DNA of 64,000 nt from Pantoea phytobeneficialis. GTDB lineage: Bacteria > Pseudomonadota > Gammaproteobacteria > Enterobacterales > Enterobacteriaceae. Numbering within the stretch: the stretch's first letter is position 1; each line of letters begins with the position of its first letter. The stretch covers positions 1,830,894 to 1,894,893 of the forward strand of contig NZ_CP024636.1 in assembly GCF_009728735.1 (NCBI RefSeq), read 5' to 3'. A program made the position numbers and the translations under genes. Shown piece after piece: positions 8,379 to 17,339 of this stretch. The notes beneath the pieces are model-generated. The model did not search any database. It was not told the DNA's origin and saw only the letters and a program-made list of their open reading frames with translations.

Positions 8379-8990
8379 ATGTACAGACGACTCTGGCTAC
8401 TGCTTCCTGTCGTGATCCTCAGCGGTTGCCGCATTGTGTCGCAGCAGGAGCTGGCCGACCTGAAAAATCCCCCCAATCCGCAGATGGCGAATATCCCACA
8501 AACGTGGCAGCAGAAGCTGGTGCCACAGGTGGCGCATGAGGCTAAGCCCCTTGCGCAATTGATGAAAGAATTGCAGTCGGCGAAGGATTTTGACGCTGCC
8601 TGTAAAACTTATGGTTATCGCAGCCAGGAAGAGAACCCCTGTGTATTCAGCGTCAGCGTACAGGGGGAGGTGACGGCGGTGAACACCACCTCGCGCAGTG
8701 GAAAAATGACGGTGAAAGACAGTTCCGGTGAAGAGGTCACGGTGCAGATGGGGCCGATTATTCGCGGCACCGCCTTGCGTGATGTGTATAAAGGCGCCAG
8801 CTATCAGGATTTCAATGATCAGGTGCTGTTTGGTGACTATGGACGGGCCATCAACCAGCAGGCCTCGAACATGATGCAGGGGTTTAAACCGCAGGTGGGC
8901 GATAAAGTGGCGCTGGCTGGCGTGTTCAGCAGCTGGGATATTCCGCAACAGGCCCCGGATATCACCCCGGCGCAAATCACCCGGCAATAA
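8379..8990 (+). CDS. DUF2291-type predicted periplasmic lipoprotein
   Basis: A 203-residue protein. The N-terminus MYRRLWLLLPVVILSGC is a lipoprotein signal with lipobox LSGC, acylated at Cys17; the next residue is Arg, not Asp, so outer-membrane sorting is possible. The body resembles the DUF2291 family, which in other bacteria is found beside ribose-type ABC transporters. It contains a segment with alternating polar residues and valines (FSVSVQGEVTAVNTTSRSGK) that looks like a small beta-barrel fold. ATG 8379 has AGGGAG six bases upstream. Its place between binding protein and ATPase suggests an accessory role in uptake. No biochemical role is known to me. Confidence 0.75.
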   Translation: MYRRLWLLLPVVILSGCRIVSQQELADLKNPPNPQMANIPQTWQQKLVPQVAHEAKPLAQLMKELQSAKDFDAACKTYGYRSQEENPCVFSVSVQGEVTAVNTTSRSGKMTVKDSSGEEVTVQMGPIIRGTALRDVYKGASYQDFNDQVLFGDYGRAINQQASNMMQGFKPQVGDKVALAGVFSSWDIPQQAPDITPAQITRQ

Positions 8991-9000
8991 GGAGATGGCG

Positions 9001-10533
9001 ATGCAAAATCTTCAGCCCGCCGAACAGTCGGATGTGATTATCGAAACCCGTAATGTTTCGCGCATTTATCCAGGCGTCACCGCCCTGGACCAGGTCAATT
9101 ATCGCGTTTATCGCAATAAGGTGAACGTGTTAATTGGCGAAAACGGGGCGGGTAAATCCACCATGATGAAAATGCTGGCGGGGGTGGAAACACCCTCCTC
9201 TGGCGAAATCTTGCTGGATGGTCAACCGGTTTCGCTGCACTCCACCCATCAGGCCGAACAACACGGCATCAGCATTATCTTTCAGGAGCTGAACCTGTTC
9301 CCGAATATGAATGTGATGGACAACATCTTTATCGCCAACGAGTTTCTCCAGCGTGGGGTGATCAACGAAAAATATCAGTACGCGCTGGCGAAATCGCTGC
9401 TGGAGCGGCTGGAGCTGGATGTCGATCCCTATGCCCCATTGGGGGAACTGGGCATTGGGCATCAGCAGTTGGTGGAGATTGCCCGTGCACTGTCGAAAGA
9501 TACGCGGGTGCTGATTATGGATGAGCCGACCAGCGCGCTCAGTCAGTCGGAAGTGAAGGTGCTGTTCAACGTGATTGAACAGCTGAAGCGACGCGGTGTG
9601 ACCATCATCTATATCTCACATCGGCTGGAGGAGCTGATGGAGATTGGCGACCATATCACCATTTTTCGTGATGGGCGTTTTATCAGCGAGCGTGAAGTTC
9701 GTGATGCGTCAATCCCGTGGATCATCGAGCAGATGGTGGGTGATAAGAAAAAGCATTTTGATTACCAGCCAGCCCCCCAGGGCGACACGGTACTGAATGT
9801 TAGCGGTTTGACGGCGCTGCATCAGAACGGTGGCTACAAGCTGAACGACGTCTCATTTTCGCTACGTAAAGGTGAGGTGATCGGTATCTACGGTCTGCTG
9901 GGCGCCGGGCGCACCGAATTGTTTAAGGGGCTGATTGGCATGATGCATTGCCAGTCGGGTAGCGTCAGCCTGAACGGGGAAATCCTCGACCGGCAAAATT
10001 TCCAGCAGCGGCTGAAAAAAGGCATCACCCTGGTGCCGGAAGATCGCCAGACCGAAGGTGTGGTGCAACTGATGTCGATCACCGCCAACATGACGCTGAC
10101 GGAACTCAGCCTGCGCGGTTTTCGTCGTGCGCTGCGTCTGCTCAGCCCGCAAAAGGAGCAGCGGCGGGTGGATGAAATGATCGGCCATCTGGCGATTAAA
10201 GTCAGCGACCCCGAACTGCCAATTACCTCACTCAGCGGCGGTAACCAGCAGAAAGTGGTACTGGGCAAAGCATTGATGACCGGTCCCCAGGTGGTGCTGT
10301 TGGATGAACCGACACGCGGCATTGATGTTGGGGCAAAAACCGATGTGTACCACCTGATTGGCAACCTGGCGCAGCAAGGGCTGGCGGTGATGTTCTCCTC
10401 TTCCGAACTGGATGAGGTGATGGCGCTGGCAGACCGCATTCTGGTGATGGCCGATGGCCGCATCACCGCCGATCTGCCACGACGTGAAGCGACCAGGGAA
10501 GCCCTGATCAGCGCTTCGACACCGCATGACTGA
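9001..10533 (+). CDS. Sugar ABC transporter ATP-binding protein, RbsA/MglA type
   Basis: A 510-residue ATPase with two fused nucleotide-binding domains. The first has Walker A GENGAGKST at residues 46-54, a degenerate signature (GIGHQQLVEIARAL) and Walker B VLIMDEPTSAL. The second has the reduced Walker A GLLGAGRTE that is normal in this family, with LSGGNQQKVVLGKAL and VVLLDEPTRGIDVGAK. It powers uptake through the adjacent permease. ATG 9001, with AAGGAG six bases upstream, is preferred over ATG 8995, which abuts that sequence. It starts 10 bases after the lipoprotein gene. Confidence 0.92.
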   Translation: MQNLQPAEQSDVIIETRNVSRIYPGVTALDQVNYRVYRNKVNVLIGENGAGKSTMMKMLAGVETPSSGEILLDGQPVSLHSTHQAEQHGISIIFQELNLFPNMNVMDNIFIANEFLQRGVINEKYQYALAKSLLERLELDVDPYAPLGELGIGHQQLVEIARALSKDTRVLIMDEPTSALSQSEVKVLFNVIEQLKRRGVTIIYISHRLEELMEIGDHITIFRDGRFISEREVRDASIPWIIEQMVGDKKKHFDYQPAPQGDTVLNVSGLTALHQNGGYKLNDVSFSLRKGEVIGIYGLLGAGRTELFKGLIGMMHCQSGSVSLNGEILDRQNFQQRLKKGITLVPEDRQTEGVVQLMSITANMTLTELSLRGFRRALRLLSPQKEQRRVDEMIGHLAIKVSDPELPITSLSGGNQQKVVLGKALMTGPQVVLLDEPTRGIDVGAKTDVYHLIGNLAQQGLAVMFSSSELDEVMALADRILVMADGRITADLPRREATREALISASTPHD

Positions 10534-10550
10534 GCCTTCCGGAGAAAATC

Positions 10551-11618
10551 ATGAATCAGAAATATTTGCTTTATATGTATCTGCTGAAGGCGCGTACCTT
10601 TATTGCCTTATTAATTGTCATCAGCTTTTTCAGCCTGATGGTGCCGAACTTTCTGACCACCTCCAACCTGCTGATCATGACCCAACATGTGGCGATTACC
10701 GGTTTATTGGCCATCGGCATGACGCTGGTGATCCTGACGGGGGGTATCGATCTGTCGGTGGGGGCGGTCGCCGGGATTTGTGGCATGGTGGCCGGGGCGT
10801 TACTCACTAATGGCCTGCCATTGTGGGGCGGCAACGTGATGTTCTTCAACGTACCGGAGGTGATTCTGGTGGTGGCGCTGTTTGGCGTGCTGCTGGGATT
10901 GATAAATGGCACGGTCGTGACGCGTCTGGGTGTGGCTCCCTTTATCTGCACCCTCGGCATGATGTATGTCGCACGCGGATCGGCGTTGTTGTTCAACGAC
11001 GGCAGCACTTACGCCAATCTGGTGGGGATGCCCGCGTTAGGTAATACCGGTTTTGCGTTGCTCGGTTCCGGCACGGTGTTGGGTATTTACATCCCTATCT
11101 GGCTGATGGTGGGCTTTCTGCTGCTTGGCCTCTATCTGACTCGCAAGACCCCCCTTGGGCGCTATATCTATGCCACTGGCGGCAACGAATCCGCTGCACG
11201 CCTGGCGGGTGTGCCGATCATTAAAGTAAAGGTGTTTGTTTACGCTTTCTCCGGCCTGTGTGCGGCGCTGGTGGGATTGGTGGTGGCTTCACAGCTGCAA
11301 ACCGCACATCCGATGACCGGCAATATGTTTGAGATGGATGCGATTGGTGCCACGGTGTTGGGGGGAACGGCGCTGGCGGGGGGGCGTGGCCGGGTATCTG
11401 GCTCGATTATCGGGGCATTTGTCATCGTATTTCTGGCCGATGGCATGGTGATGATGGGGGTCAGTGATTTCTGGCAAATGGTGATCAAAGGCCTGGTGAT
11501 TGTCACGGCGGTGGTGATTGATCAGTTCCAGCAAAAATTACAAAGCAAGGTGGTGCTGCTGCGCAGGCATGAAAAAAAGCAGCAATCAGCCGCCCTGTCT
11601 GAAGTCACACACGGATAA
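10551..11618 (+). CDS. Sugar ABC transporter permease, RbsC type
   Basis: A 355-residue integral membrane protein with about 8-10 hydrophobic segments. It carries family motifs such as [17 protein letters not shown] (residues 57-73) and a late conserved [20 protein letters not shown] coupling/transport segment. It is the single permease of the cluster and would form a homodimer with the fused ATPase. A GGAGA Shine-Dalgarno sequence lies before the ATG. The charged C-terminal extension ([18 protein letters not shown]) is longer than in RbsC. The operon order is binding protein, lipoprotein, ATPase, permease. Confidence 0.92.
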   Translation: MNQKYLLYMYLLKARTFIALLIVISFFSLMVPNFLTTSNLLIMTQHVAITGLLAIGMTLVILTGGIDLSVGAVAGICGMVAGALLTNGLPLWGGNVMFFNVPEVILVVALFGVLLGLINGTVVTRLGVAPFICTLGMMYVARGSALLFNDGSTYANLVGMPALGNTGFALLGSGTVLGIYIPIWLMVGFLLLGLYLTRKTPLGRYIYATGGNESAARLAGVPIIKVKVFVYAFSGLCAALVGLVVASQLQTAHPMTGNMFEMDAIGATVLGGTALAGGRGRVSGSIIGAFVIVFLADGMVMMGVSDFWQMVIKGLVIVTAVVIDQFQQKLQSKVVLLRRHEKKQQSAALSEVTHG

Positions 11619-11629
11619 CAGGAGGCAAT

Positions 11630-12427
11630 ATGACGCGCGATTTTAGTGGAAAGACAGTGGTGATTACCGGTGCCTGTCGTGGCATTGGTGCGGGCATTGC
11701 CGCGCGATTTGCGCGCGACGGTGCGCGGCTGGTCATGGTGTCGAATGCAGAACGGGTGTTTGCCACGGCGAAGCAGTTAACGCAGCAGTACGGTAGCGAG
11801 ATCCTGGCACTTCAGGTGGACGTCACTGACGAGGCGCAGGTACAACAGCTTTATCAGCAGGCGGCAGAACGCTTTGGCAGTATTGATGTATCCATTCAGA
11901 ATGCGGGTGTCATCACCATTGATCGCTTTGACACCATGCCTAAAAGTGATTTCGAAAAGATTTTGGCGGTGAATACGACCGGCGTTTGGTTGTGCTGTCG
12001 CGAGGCCGCGAAATATATGGTGAAGCAGGGGGGCGGTAGTTTGATCAACACCTCATCCGGCCAGGGGCGACAGGGGTTTATCTACACCCCGCATTATGCC
12101 GCCAGCAAGATGGGGGTGATAGGTATCACGCAAAGTCTGGCGCTGGAACTGGCACCCTGGCACATCACCGTTAACGCTTTTTGTCCGGGCATCATTGAAA
12201 GCGAGATGTGGGATTACAACGACCGGGTGTGGGGCGAAATCCTCAGCAATGAAAGGAAACAATACGGTAAAGGCGAGTTGATGGCCGAATGGGTGGAGAA
12301 TATTCCGCTGAAGCGTGCCGGGCAACCGGAGGATGTCGCCGGGCTGGTGGCCTTTCTCGCGTCTGATGATGCGCGCTACATCACCGGGCAAACCATTAAC
12401 GTCGATGGCGGTTTGATTTTTTCTTAA
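11630..12427 (+). CDS. SDR-family dehydrogenase, sorbitol/polyol dehydrogenase-like
   Basis: A 265-residue short-chain dehydrogenase. The canonical cofactor motif TGACRGIG is at residues 14-21. NAG is at 91-93 and the catalytic Ser near 142-143 pairs with Y156 and K160 (YAASK). The region [19 protein letters not shown] resembles the substrate loop of SmoS-type sorbitol dehydrogenases (PGVVDGEHWD), which is the main reason for a polyol reading. An AGGAGG Shine-Dalgarno sequence precedes the ATG, 11 bases after the permease stop. It is not a close copy of the first dehydrogenase, so the two may catalyse different steps. No kinase or isomerase is encoded in the operon. Confidence 0.85.
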   Translation: MTRDFSGKTVVITGACRGIGAGIAARFARDGARLVMVSNAERVFATAKQLTQQYGSEILALQVDVTDEAQVQQLYQQAAERFGSIDVSIQNAGVITIDRFDTMPKSDFEKILAVNTTGVWLCCREAAKYMVKQGGGSLINTSSGQGRQGFIYTPHYAASKMGVIGITQSLALELAPWHITVNAFCPGIIESEMWDYNDRVWGEILSNERKQYGKGELMAEWVENIPLKRAGQPEDVAGLVAFLASDDARYITGQTINVDGGLIFS

Positions 12428-12435
12428 ACGTACGT

Positions 12436-12461
12436 GCAGGTTGCCAGCAATGGCAGCCTGC
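12436..12461 (+). terminator. Hairpin at the end of the polyol operon
   Basis: GCAGGTTGCCA, loop GCAA, TGGCAGCCTGC: an 11-bp stem with one G-U pair, starting 8 bases after the stop. A REP-like unit follows directly in place of a T-run. It may act as a terminator or mRNA 3' stabiliser. Confidence 0.5.
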
Positions 12462-12481
12462 GCGATAAATCGCGCCGCTAC
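12460..12481 (-). repeat. REP-like palindromic repeat, single copy
   Basis: An exact reverse-orientation copy of the unit found at 5269-5290 (stem GCGCGAT-AA-ATCGCGC, ending GCCGCTAC). It adjoins the hairpin that ends the polyol operon. Confidence 0.8.
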
Positions 12482-12635
12482 GAATCCAGCAACACCAAAA
12501 TTCACCGGCAGTATCCACCCATAGCCGTAATCAGACTGCATGAGGCTGCGAAAACGCAGGAATATGTTAAGGTAAAAAGAAGTGACTTTGTGATGGACCT
12601 CTGATTTTTACCTGAACTGAACCCTGATTTTGCCC

Positions 12636-14072
12636 ATGCTACCTGCTGTTTTATTGTCCTTATCCCAACGTTTCGTCCTCGGTGCGATAGCACTGCTCTC
12701 CGTGATGCCTGCCGTTCAGGCGTTCACCCGCGAGGCTGCGATCTCTGACACGCCATTCAGCGATGCAACGCGTTTTCAAAAAATGGCCGCGGCACTCCCC
12801 GCGCTGGGTTACCAAAGCGACAGCAGCAATTTCTCCCAAAGGCTGGCCGATATGGCCAAAAGCATTGGTGAAGCCAGTGAAAGTAGCAGCGACACGACCT
12901 TTGGTCATCAGGCCGGGATCTGGGCGTTTAATCATTTTCGTGAAGAGGTGGCACAGCGGGTGTCGAGCGAAGGGGAGTCGTTACTTTCCCCCTATGGCAA
13001 CGCGCAAATCGATTTTGCTGTTGATATGAACGGCAGTTTCACCGGGAGTGGGGCTGAATTGCTCACCCCGTGGGCTGACCGCAATCGCTACCTTACCTTC
13101 AGCCAACTGGGATTTCATCAAACCGATGATGGGTTGGTGGGTAATGCCGGGCTGGGCCAGCGTTGGGTTGCCGGTAACTGGCTGCTGGGTTACAACGCCT
13201 TTGTTGACCATATGTTTACCAGTCGCTTGCAGCGCGGCTCCCTGGGCACCGAGGCCTGGGCGGATTATCTGCGTTTTTCAGCCAATTACTATTATCCGTT
13301 ATCCGGCTGGCATAATGGCGACTCCACGCAGCAACAGCGTATGGCTCGCGGCTATGATTTCACCACTCAGGGTTATCTGCCATTTTATCGCCAGCTGGGC
13401 GTTTCCGTCAGTTGGGAGCAGTATCTGGGGCAGGATGTTGATCTGTTTAATTCCGGTACCCTTTATCACAATCCATCGGCGCTTACCTTCGGGTTGTCCT
13501 ACACCCCGGTGCCGCTGGTCACCGTTTCCGCCAGCCACAAAACCAGCAGTGAAGGGGAGAGCCAGGATCAGTTCGGACTGCGCCTCAACTATCGCTTTGG
13601 TGTGGCATTAAGTCAGCAACTGAGCGCCGATAACGTGGCGGCAGCCCGCTCACTGCGCGGCAGTCGCTATGATACGGTGACGCGCAACTACACGCCGGTG
13701 TTGGAATATCGCCAGCGCAAAACGTTGACGGTTTTTCTCGCGACGCCACCGTGGCAATTGAATGCGGGGGAAAGCCTGCCATTGAAACTGCAAATTCGCG
13801 CTGCCAATGCCATTACGGGAGTGAGCTGGCAGGGTGATACTCAGGCGCTGAGCCTGACGCCACCTGCCAATAATCAGGATCCCCAGGGCTGGAGCATTAT
13901 TATGCCTGCATGGGATAGCACGCCGGGTGCCAGCAACAGCTATCGCCTCGCGGTTACGTTAGCAGACAGCAAGCAACAGCGTGTGACGTCAAACTGGATT
14001 ACCTTGCAGGTTGAGCAACCGTTTGAAATGGAGTCGGCGAGCGATAACCGGTTTGACCTGTTGGAGCCGTAG
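12636..14072 (+). CDS. ychO: YchO-like inverse autotransporter (intimin/invasin-type beta-barrel) protein
   Basis: A 478-residue outer-membrane protein. The signal peptide ends near residue 30 (MPAVQA-FTREAA). A helical periplasmic stretch (about 35-85, rich in Ser/Ala) precedes the inverse-autotransporter barrel (about 90-330), with GQAGIWAFNHFREE, LTFSQLGFHQTDDGLVGNAGLGQRW broken by loops, and GWHNGD. A single Ig-like domain follows (about 345-465), introduced by VLEYRQRKT as in intimins. There is no long adhesin passenger, and the length is close to E. coli YchO. ATG 12636 is chosen because the signal peptide begins there; no strong Shine-Dalgarno sequence is seen. It converges on a porin gene, not on narL as in E. 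coli. Confidence 0.82.
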   Translation: MLPAVLLSLSQRFVLGAIALLSVMPAVQAFTREAAISDTPFSDATRFQKMAAALPALGYQSDSSNFSQRLADMAKSIGEASESSSDTTFGHQAGIWAFNHFREEVAQRVSSEGESLLSPYGNAQIDFAVDMNGSFTGSGAELLTPWADRNRYLTFSQLGFHQTDDGLVGNAGLGQRWVAGNWLLGYNAFVDHMFTSRLQRGSLGTEAWADYLRFSANYYYPLSGWHNGDSTQQQRMARGYDFTTQGYLPFYRQLGVSVSWEQYLGQDVDLFNSGTLYHNPSALTFGLSYTPVPLVTVSASHKTSSEGESQDQFGLRLNYRFGVALSQQLSADNVAAARSLRGSRYDTVTRNYTPVLEYRQRKTLTVFLATPPWQLNAGESLPLKLQIRAANAITGVSWQGDTQALSLTPPANNQDPQGWSIIMPAWDSTPGASNSYRLAVTLADSKQQRVTSNWITLQVEQPFEMESASDNRFDLLEP

Positions 14073-14083
14073 CCAGAGCAAAG

Positions 14084-14112
14084 AAAAGGGCAGCTTTCGC
14101 TGCCCTTTTAGC
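14084..14112. terminator. Bidirectional terminator between ychO and the porin gene
   Basis: AAAAGGGCAGC, loop TTTC, GCTGCCCTTTT. A-tract and T-tract flank a strong stem, so it can stop transcription from both convergent genes. Confidence 0.85.
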
Positions 14113-14155
14113 ATCCGGTTGACACAGGCCGGATGTGCAATGAGGGTAAACGCCC

Positions 14156-15235
14156 TTAGAACTGGTACACCAGACCCACAACAGTGATGTCGTCGGTCGC
14201 CAGACCCAGCGGGTTGTTGTCCTTCAACAGGTTGATGCGGTATTCCGCATAAGTGGACATGTTTTTGTTGAAGTAGTAAGTGGCACCAATTGAGGTGTAC
14301 TTCACGATATCCGCATCACCGATGCTTTCAATGTCTTTACCTTTGGAAGAGACATAAGCCACAGACGGACGGAAACCGTTCAGGAACTGGTACTGCGCAA
14401 CGGCTTCGAAGTTGACAGCTTTGTTAGCAAAGCCACCAGAGATCGGCGTAGCGTTCATGGTCTGACCATACATGGTCGCCAGGTAAATCTGGTTAGCATC
14501 ATATTTGATTGCGGTAGCCCAGTGCTGCGCTTTGTCACCGTGACCACGGGTGGCGGCGTTCTGGGTTTCAGTACGATCCAGGCTGGCGTAACTACCCACC
14601 ACGCTCAGACCGAAGTCGAAATCGTACGAGGTCGACAGGGCGAAACCGTCGCCGTTAGAACGACGTACTGCGATGTCGGAGTAGCTGGTGCGGTCGTTTT
14701 TGCCTTCGTACTGCGCAGCAATATTCCAGCCTTTCACCAGACCGAAGAAATCTTTGTTACGCCAGGTCAGCACGCCAGTTGAACGGCCAGACAGGAAGGC
14801 GTCAGTGTAACCAGAGTCACCGCCGAAGAATGGCAGCATGTCGGTGTAGCCCAGAGCATCGTAAACCAGCCCATAGTTGCGGCCGTAATCCAGTGAACCG
14901 AACTCACCGTATTTCAGACCGGCGTAGCCCAGACGGGTACGGTTACCGGTTTGTGAATCAGAACCACCTTCAGAGCGGCTCAGGCTGTACTGGTACTGCC
15001 AGAAACCATAGCCGGTCAGCTGGTCAGTGATTTTGGTTTCGCCTTTGAAGCCCAGACGGGTGTAAGAGGACGTTTCACCATCGTTGCTGCTGTCATCGGA
15101 AAACAGGTGTGAAACGTTAATTTTGCCGACCAGGTCGAGTTTGTTGCCATCTTTGTTATAGATTTCGGCGGCCTGAGCCGTAGAAAGTCCCAGCAGTAAC
15201 GGCATTACTGCTGCCAGTAAAGTGCGCTTCATCAT
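14156..15235 (-). CDS. OmpF-like general porin
   Basis: A 359-residue outer-membrane porin forming a 16-stranded trimeric pore for small hydrophilic solutes. The 22-residue signal peptide begins MMKR and ends AQA, followed by the hallmark [13 protein letters not shown]; the C-terminus is VGLVYQF with terminal Phe for BAM. The closest resemblance is OmpF (MMKR start, [28 protein letters not shown]). The constriction loop L3 reads [12 protein letters not shown]: the Glu that is conserved in OmpF, OmpC and PhoE (PEFGG) is Phe here, which may change pore selectivity. It is unlikely to be the only major porin. It is not at the asnS locus of E. coli ompF, so no symbol is given. Confidence 0.9.
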   Translation of the reverse strand: MMKRTLLAAVMPLLLGLSTAQAAEIYNKDGNKLDLVGKINVSHLFSDDSSNDGETSSYTRLGFKGETKITDQLTGYGFWQYQYSLSRSEGGSDSQTGNRTRLGYAGLKYGEFGSLDYGRNYGLVYDALGYTDMLPFFGGDSGYTDAFLSGRSTGVLTWRNKDFFGLVKGWNIAAQYEGKNDRTSYSDIAVRRSNGDGFALSTSYDFDFGLSVVGSYASLDRTETQNAATRGHGDKAQHWATAIKYDANQIYLATMYGQTMNATPISGGFANKAVNFEAVAQYQFLNGFRPSVAYVSSKGKDIESIGDADIVKYTSIGATYYFNKNMSTYAEYRINLLKDNNPLGLATDDITVVGLVYQF

Positions 15236-15778
15236 TTAATTTTTTACCCTGTGTTATTTTTTAATTGTTGCCCTGCAATGGGGCGAAATGAAAATGACAC
15301 AAAAGGTTAAAGATCGAAAGTGCAATAAATGTAACTAAATATTTCTAGTTGGCTTTTTGTGCGAAATTTAATCTTCAATTCCATTATGTGGGATTGTTTA
15401 TTGTTTTTACTTATCTCTAATCATGACGCTGTTAACATTAAATTAATATATAACTAAATGATTTTATTTGTTTATATGTTTTTTGATTATTTGTGTCTAA
15501 TAGGTTTTTTGATGCTCGTAAATAGCACAAGCCTATGTGTTTTTGTTCAATAACAAATACGCTGAGCCTGATAATAATTAGTATGATCACTTTTTCTATA
15601 AACATACTGTTTCTGGTTATTTCTAAAATTATAATAACCTTAGTCACTAACATTATTAGGTTCATACGGAGAAGAGTAGTGGCGAAATAAAACGCAAAGG
15701 TGTTATTTATTTGTTGGCTTTTGTATTAAAAATGACCATTCCGTGTGGTTATTTCCACGCACCACTATCGCACTTTTG
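15236..15778. other. AT-rich gap upstream of the porin gene
   Basis: About 540 bases, strongly AT-rich from about 15300 to 15700. It must hold the porin promoter (minus strand), probably with OmpR-type sites, but none could be placed confidently. Open frames here are short, low-complexity hydrophobic runs with no Shine-Dalgarno sequence and are not called. Confidence 0.5.
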
Positions 15779-15815
15779 TGCACTGTTATGGTTCAGTCTG
15801 AACCATTTTGGTGCT
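15779..15815. promoter_or_regulatory. Tandem NtrC-type enhancer sites for astC
   Basis: TGCACT-N5-GGTTCA (15779-15795) and TGAACC-N5-GGTGCT (15799-15815) match the NtrC consensus TGCACY-N5-GGTGCA with one and two changes. Centre spacing is 20 bp, about two helical turns. They lie about 210-245 bases upstream of the sigma-54 promoter, a normal enhancer distance. Confidence 0.75.
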
Positions 15816-15930
15816 TGCACTGCGTCATTCTGGCGAAATATTTCCTCGGCGATCACAAAAGCAATATTTCATTTTGTGAATGCATAAATCCGCTTAAGAA
15901 TTCTCTGACATATAGACGCCATCAGACGGT

Positions 15931-15960
15931 TATTCACTTTTTATGCAGTTAAAGTGAATA
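15931..15960. repeat. Perfect 10-bp inverted repeat with 10-base spacer
   Basis: TATTCACTTT at 15931-15940 and AAAGTGAATA at 15951-15960. Each arm includes a TGAAT-like ARG-box half, so an ArgR role at astC is possible but unproven. Confidence 0.55.
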
Positions 15961-15971
15961 GGTGCTGGTGT

Positions 15972-15984
15972 TAACTCATTGATA
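15972..15984 (-). promoter_or_regulatory. IHF site between NtrC sites and astC promoter
   Basis: TAACTCATTGATA is an exact minus-strand match to the IHF consensus WATCAA-N4-TTR. It lies between enhancer and promoter, where DNA bending would bring NtrC to sigma-54 polymerase. Confidence 0.65.
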
Positions 15985-16024
15985 TTTCGTTGGTGAAACC
16001 CGTTTATGCATTTTTTCCGCTGGC

Positions 16025-16040
16025 TGGCACGGTTACTGCA
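16025..16040 (+). promoter_or_regulatory. Sigma-54 promoter of the ast operon
   Basis: TGGCACGGTTACTGCA has the invariant -24 GG and -12 GC at the right spacing and matches TGGCAC-N5-TTGCA at all but one defined position. It is 83 bases before the astC start. In E. coli astC is also expressed from a sigma-54, NtrC-activated promoter under nitrogen limitation. Confidence 0.88.
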
Positions 16041-16122
16041 ATATACAGTTAAGCTGAAAGTCACCGGTTTTTAACAATTTTAAAACAAAGGCTTCACCTG
16101 GTGTGGAGCAGGAGAAAGGGCT

Positions 16123-17339
16123 ATGTCACTGCAGGTTTCACGTCACGATTTCGATCAATGGATGATGCCGGTTTATGCACCCGCTGCGTTTGTACCGGTG
16201 CGTGCCGAAGGTTCAACGCTTTGGGATCAGCAGGGCAAAGATTACATCGATTTTGCCGGAGGAATTGCTGTCAATGCTCTCGGGCATGCGCATCCGGCGT
16301 TGCAACAGGCGTTGCAGGAACAGGCCAGCAAACTGTGGCATACCGGTAACGGTTACACCAATGAACCGATTTTGCGCCTGGCGAAGCAATTGATCGACGC
16401 GACTTTTGCAGACCGGGTGTTTTTCTGTAACTCCGGTGCCGAAGCCAACGAGGCGGCACTCAAGCTGGCACGCAAAGTGGCACATGATCGCTTTGGCGCG
16501 GAGAAAAGTGGCATCGTCGCCTTTAATAACGCCTTCCACGGACGCACGCTGTTTACCGTCACCGCCGGGGGACAGCCTGCGTATTCCCGCGATTTTGCCC
16601 CGTTACCGCCTGATATCCAGCATGCCCCTTTTAATGATCTGGAAGCTGCGGCAGCCATGATCAATGACCACACTTGCGCGGTGATTGTTGAACCGATTCA
16701 GGGCGAAGGTGGTGTGGTACCGGCTGACCCGGCTTTCCTGCGCGGTCTGCGCGCACTGTGTGATAAGCATCATGCAGTACTGATCTTTGATGAAGTGCAA
16801 AGTGGCATGGGGCGTACCGGTTCCCTGTATGCCTATATGCATTACGGCGTGACTCCGGATGTCCTCACCACCGCGAAAGCGCTGGGAGGTGGCTTCCCGA
16901 TTGGTGCCATGCTGACACGCGAAGATCTGGCGCTGGTAATGGGTGTCGGTACGCACGGTACCACCTACGGCGGTAACCCGCTGGCTGGTGCTGTCGGTGG
17001 CAAAGTGGTGGAGTTGATAAACCAGCCTGCGTTTATGGCCGGGGTTGCGGAACGCCATCAGTGGTTCGTCACGGCGCTGGAGGAACTGAATCAGCGTCTG
17101 CCGTTATTTAAAGAGATTCGCGGTCTGGGTCTGCTGATTGGTGCCGTGCTGAATGATGATTTTGCTGGTAAAGCCAAGCAGTTTAACCTCGCTGCGGCGG
17201 AAGAGGGCGTGATGGTACTGATTGCCGGTGCCAACGTGGTGCGCTTTGCCCCGGCGTTGAATATCAGCGAACAGGAAGCCAAAGAAGGTTTGGCGCGTTT
17301 CGCCCGTGCCTGTGAACGCGTGCTCAAAGGAGCAGCATC

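Noticed and set aside
12420..12500. tRNA-like element near the polyol operon end
   Set aside because: The apparent stem-loops are the operon-end hairpin and a REP-like unit; no T-loop or acceptor stem is present.
15438..15665. 75-codon hydrophobic frame on the minus strand in the AT-rich gap
   Set aside because: Low-complexity Ile/Leu/Lys composition typical of AT-rich DNA, no Shine-Dalgarno sequence and no recognisable domain.
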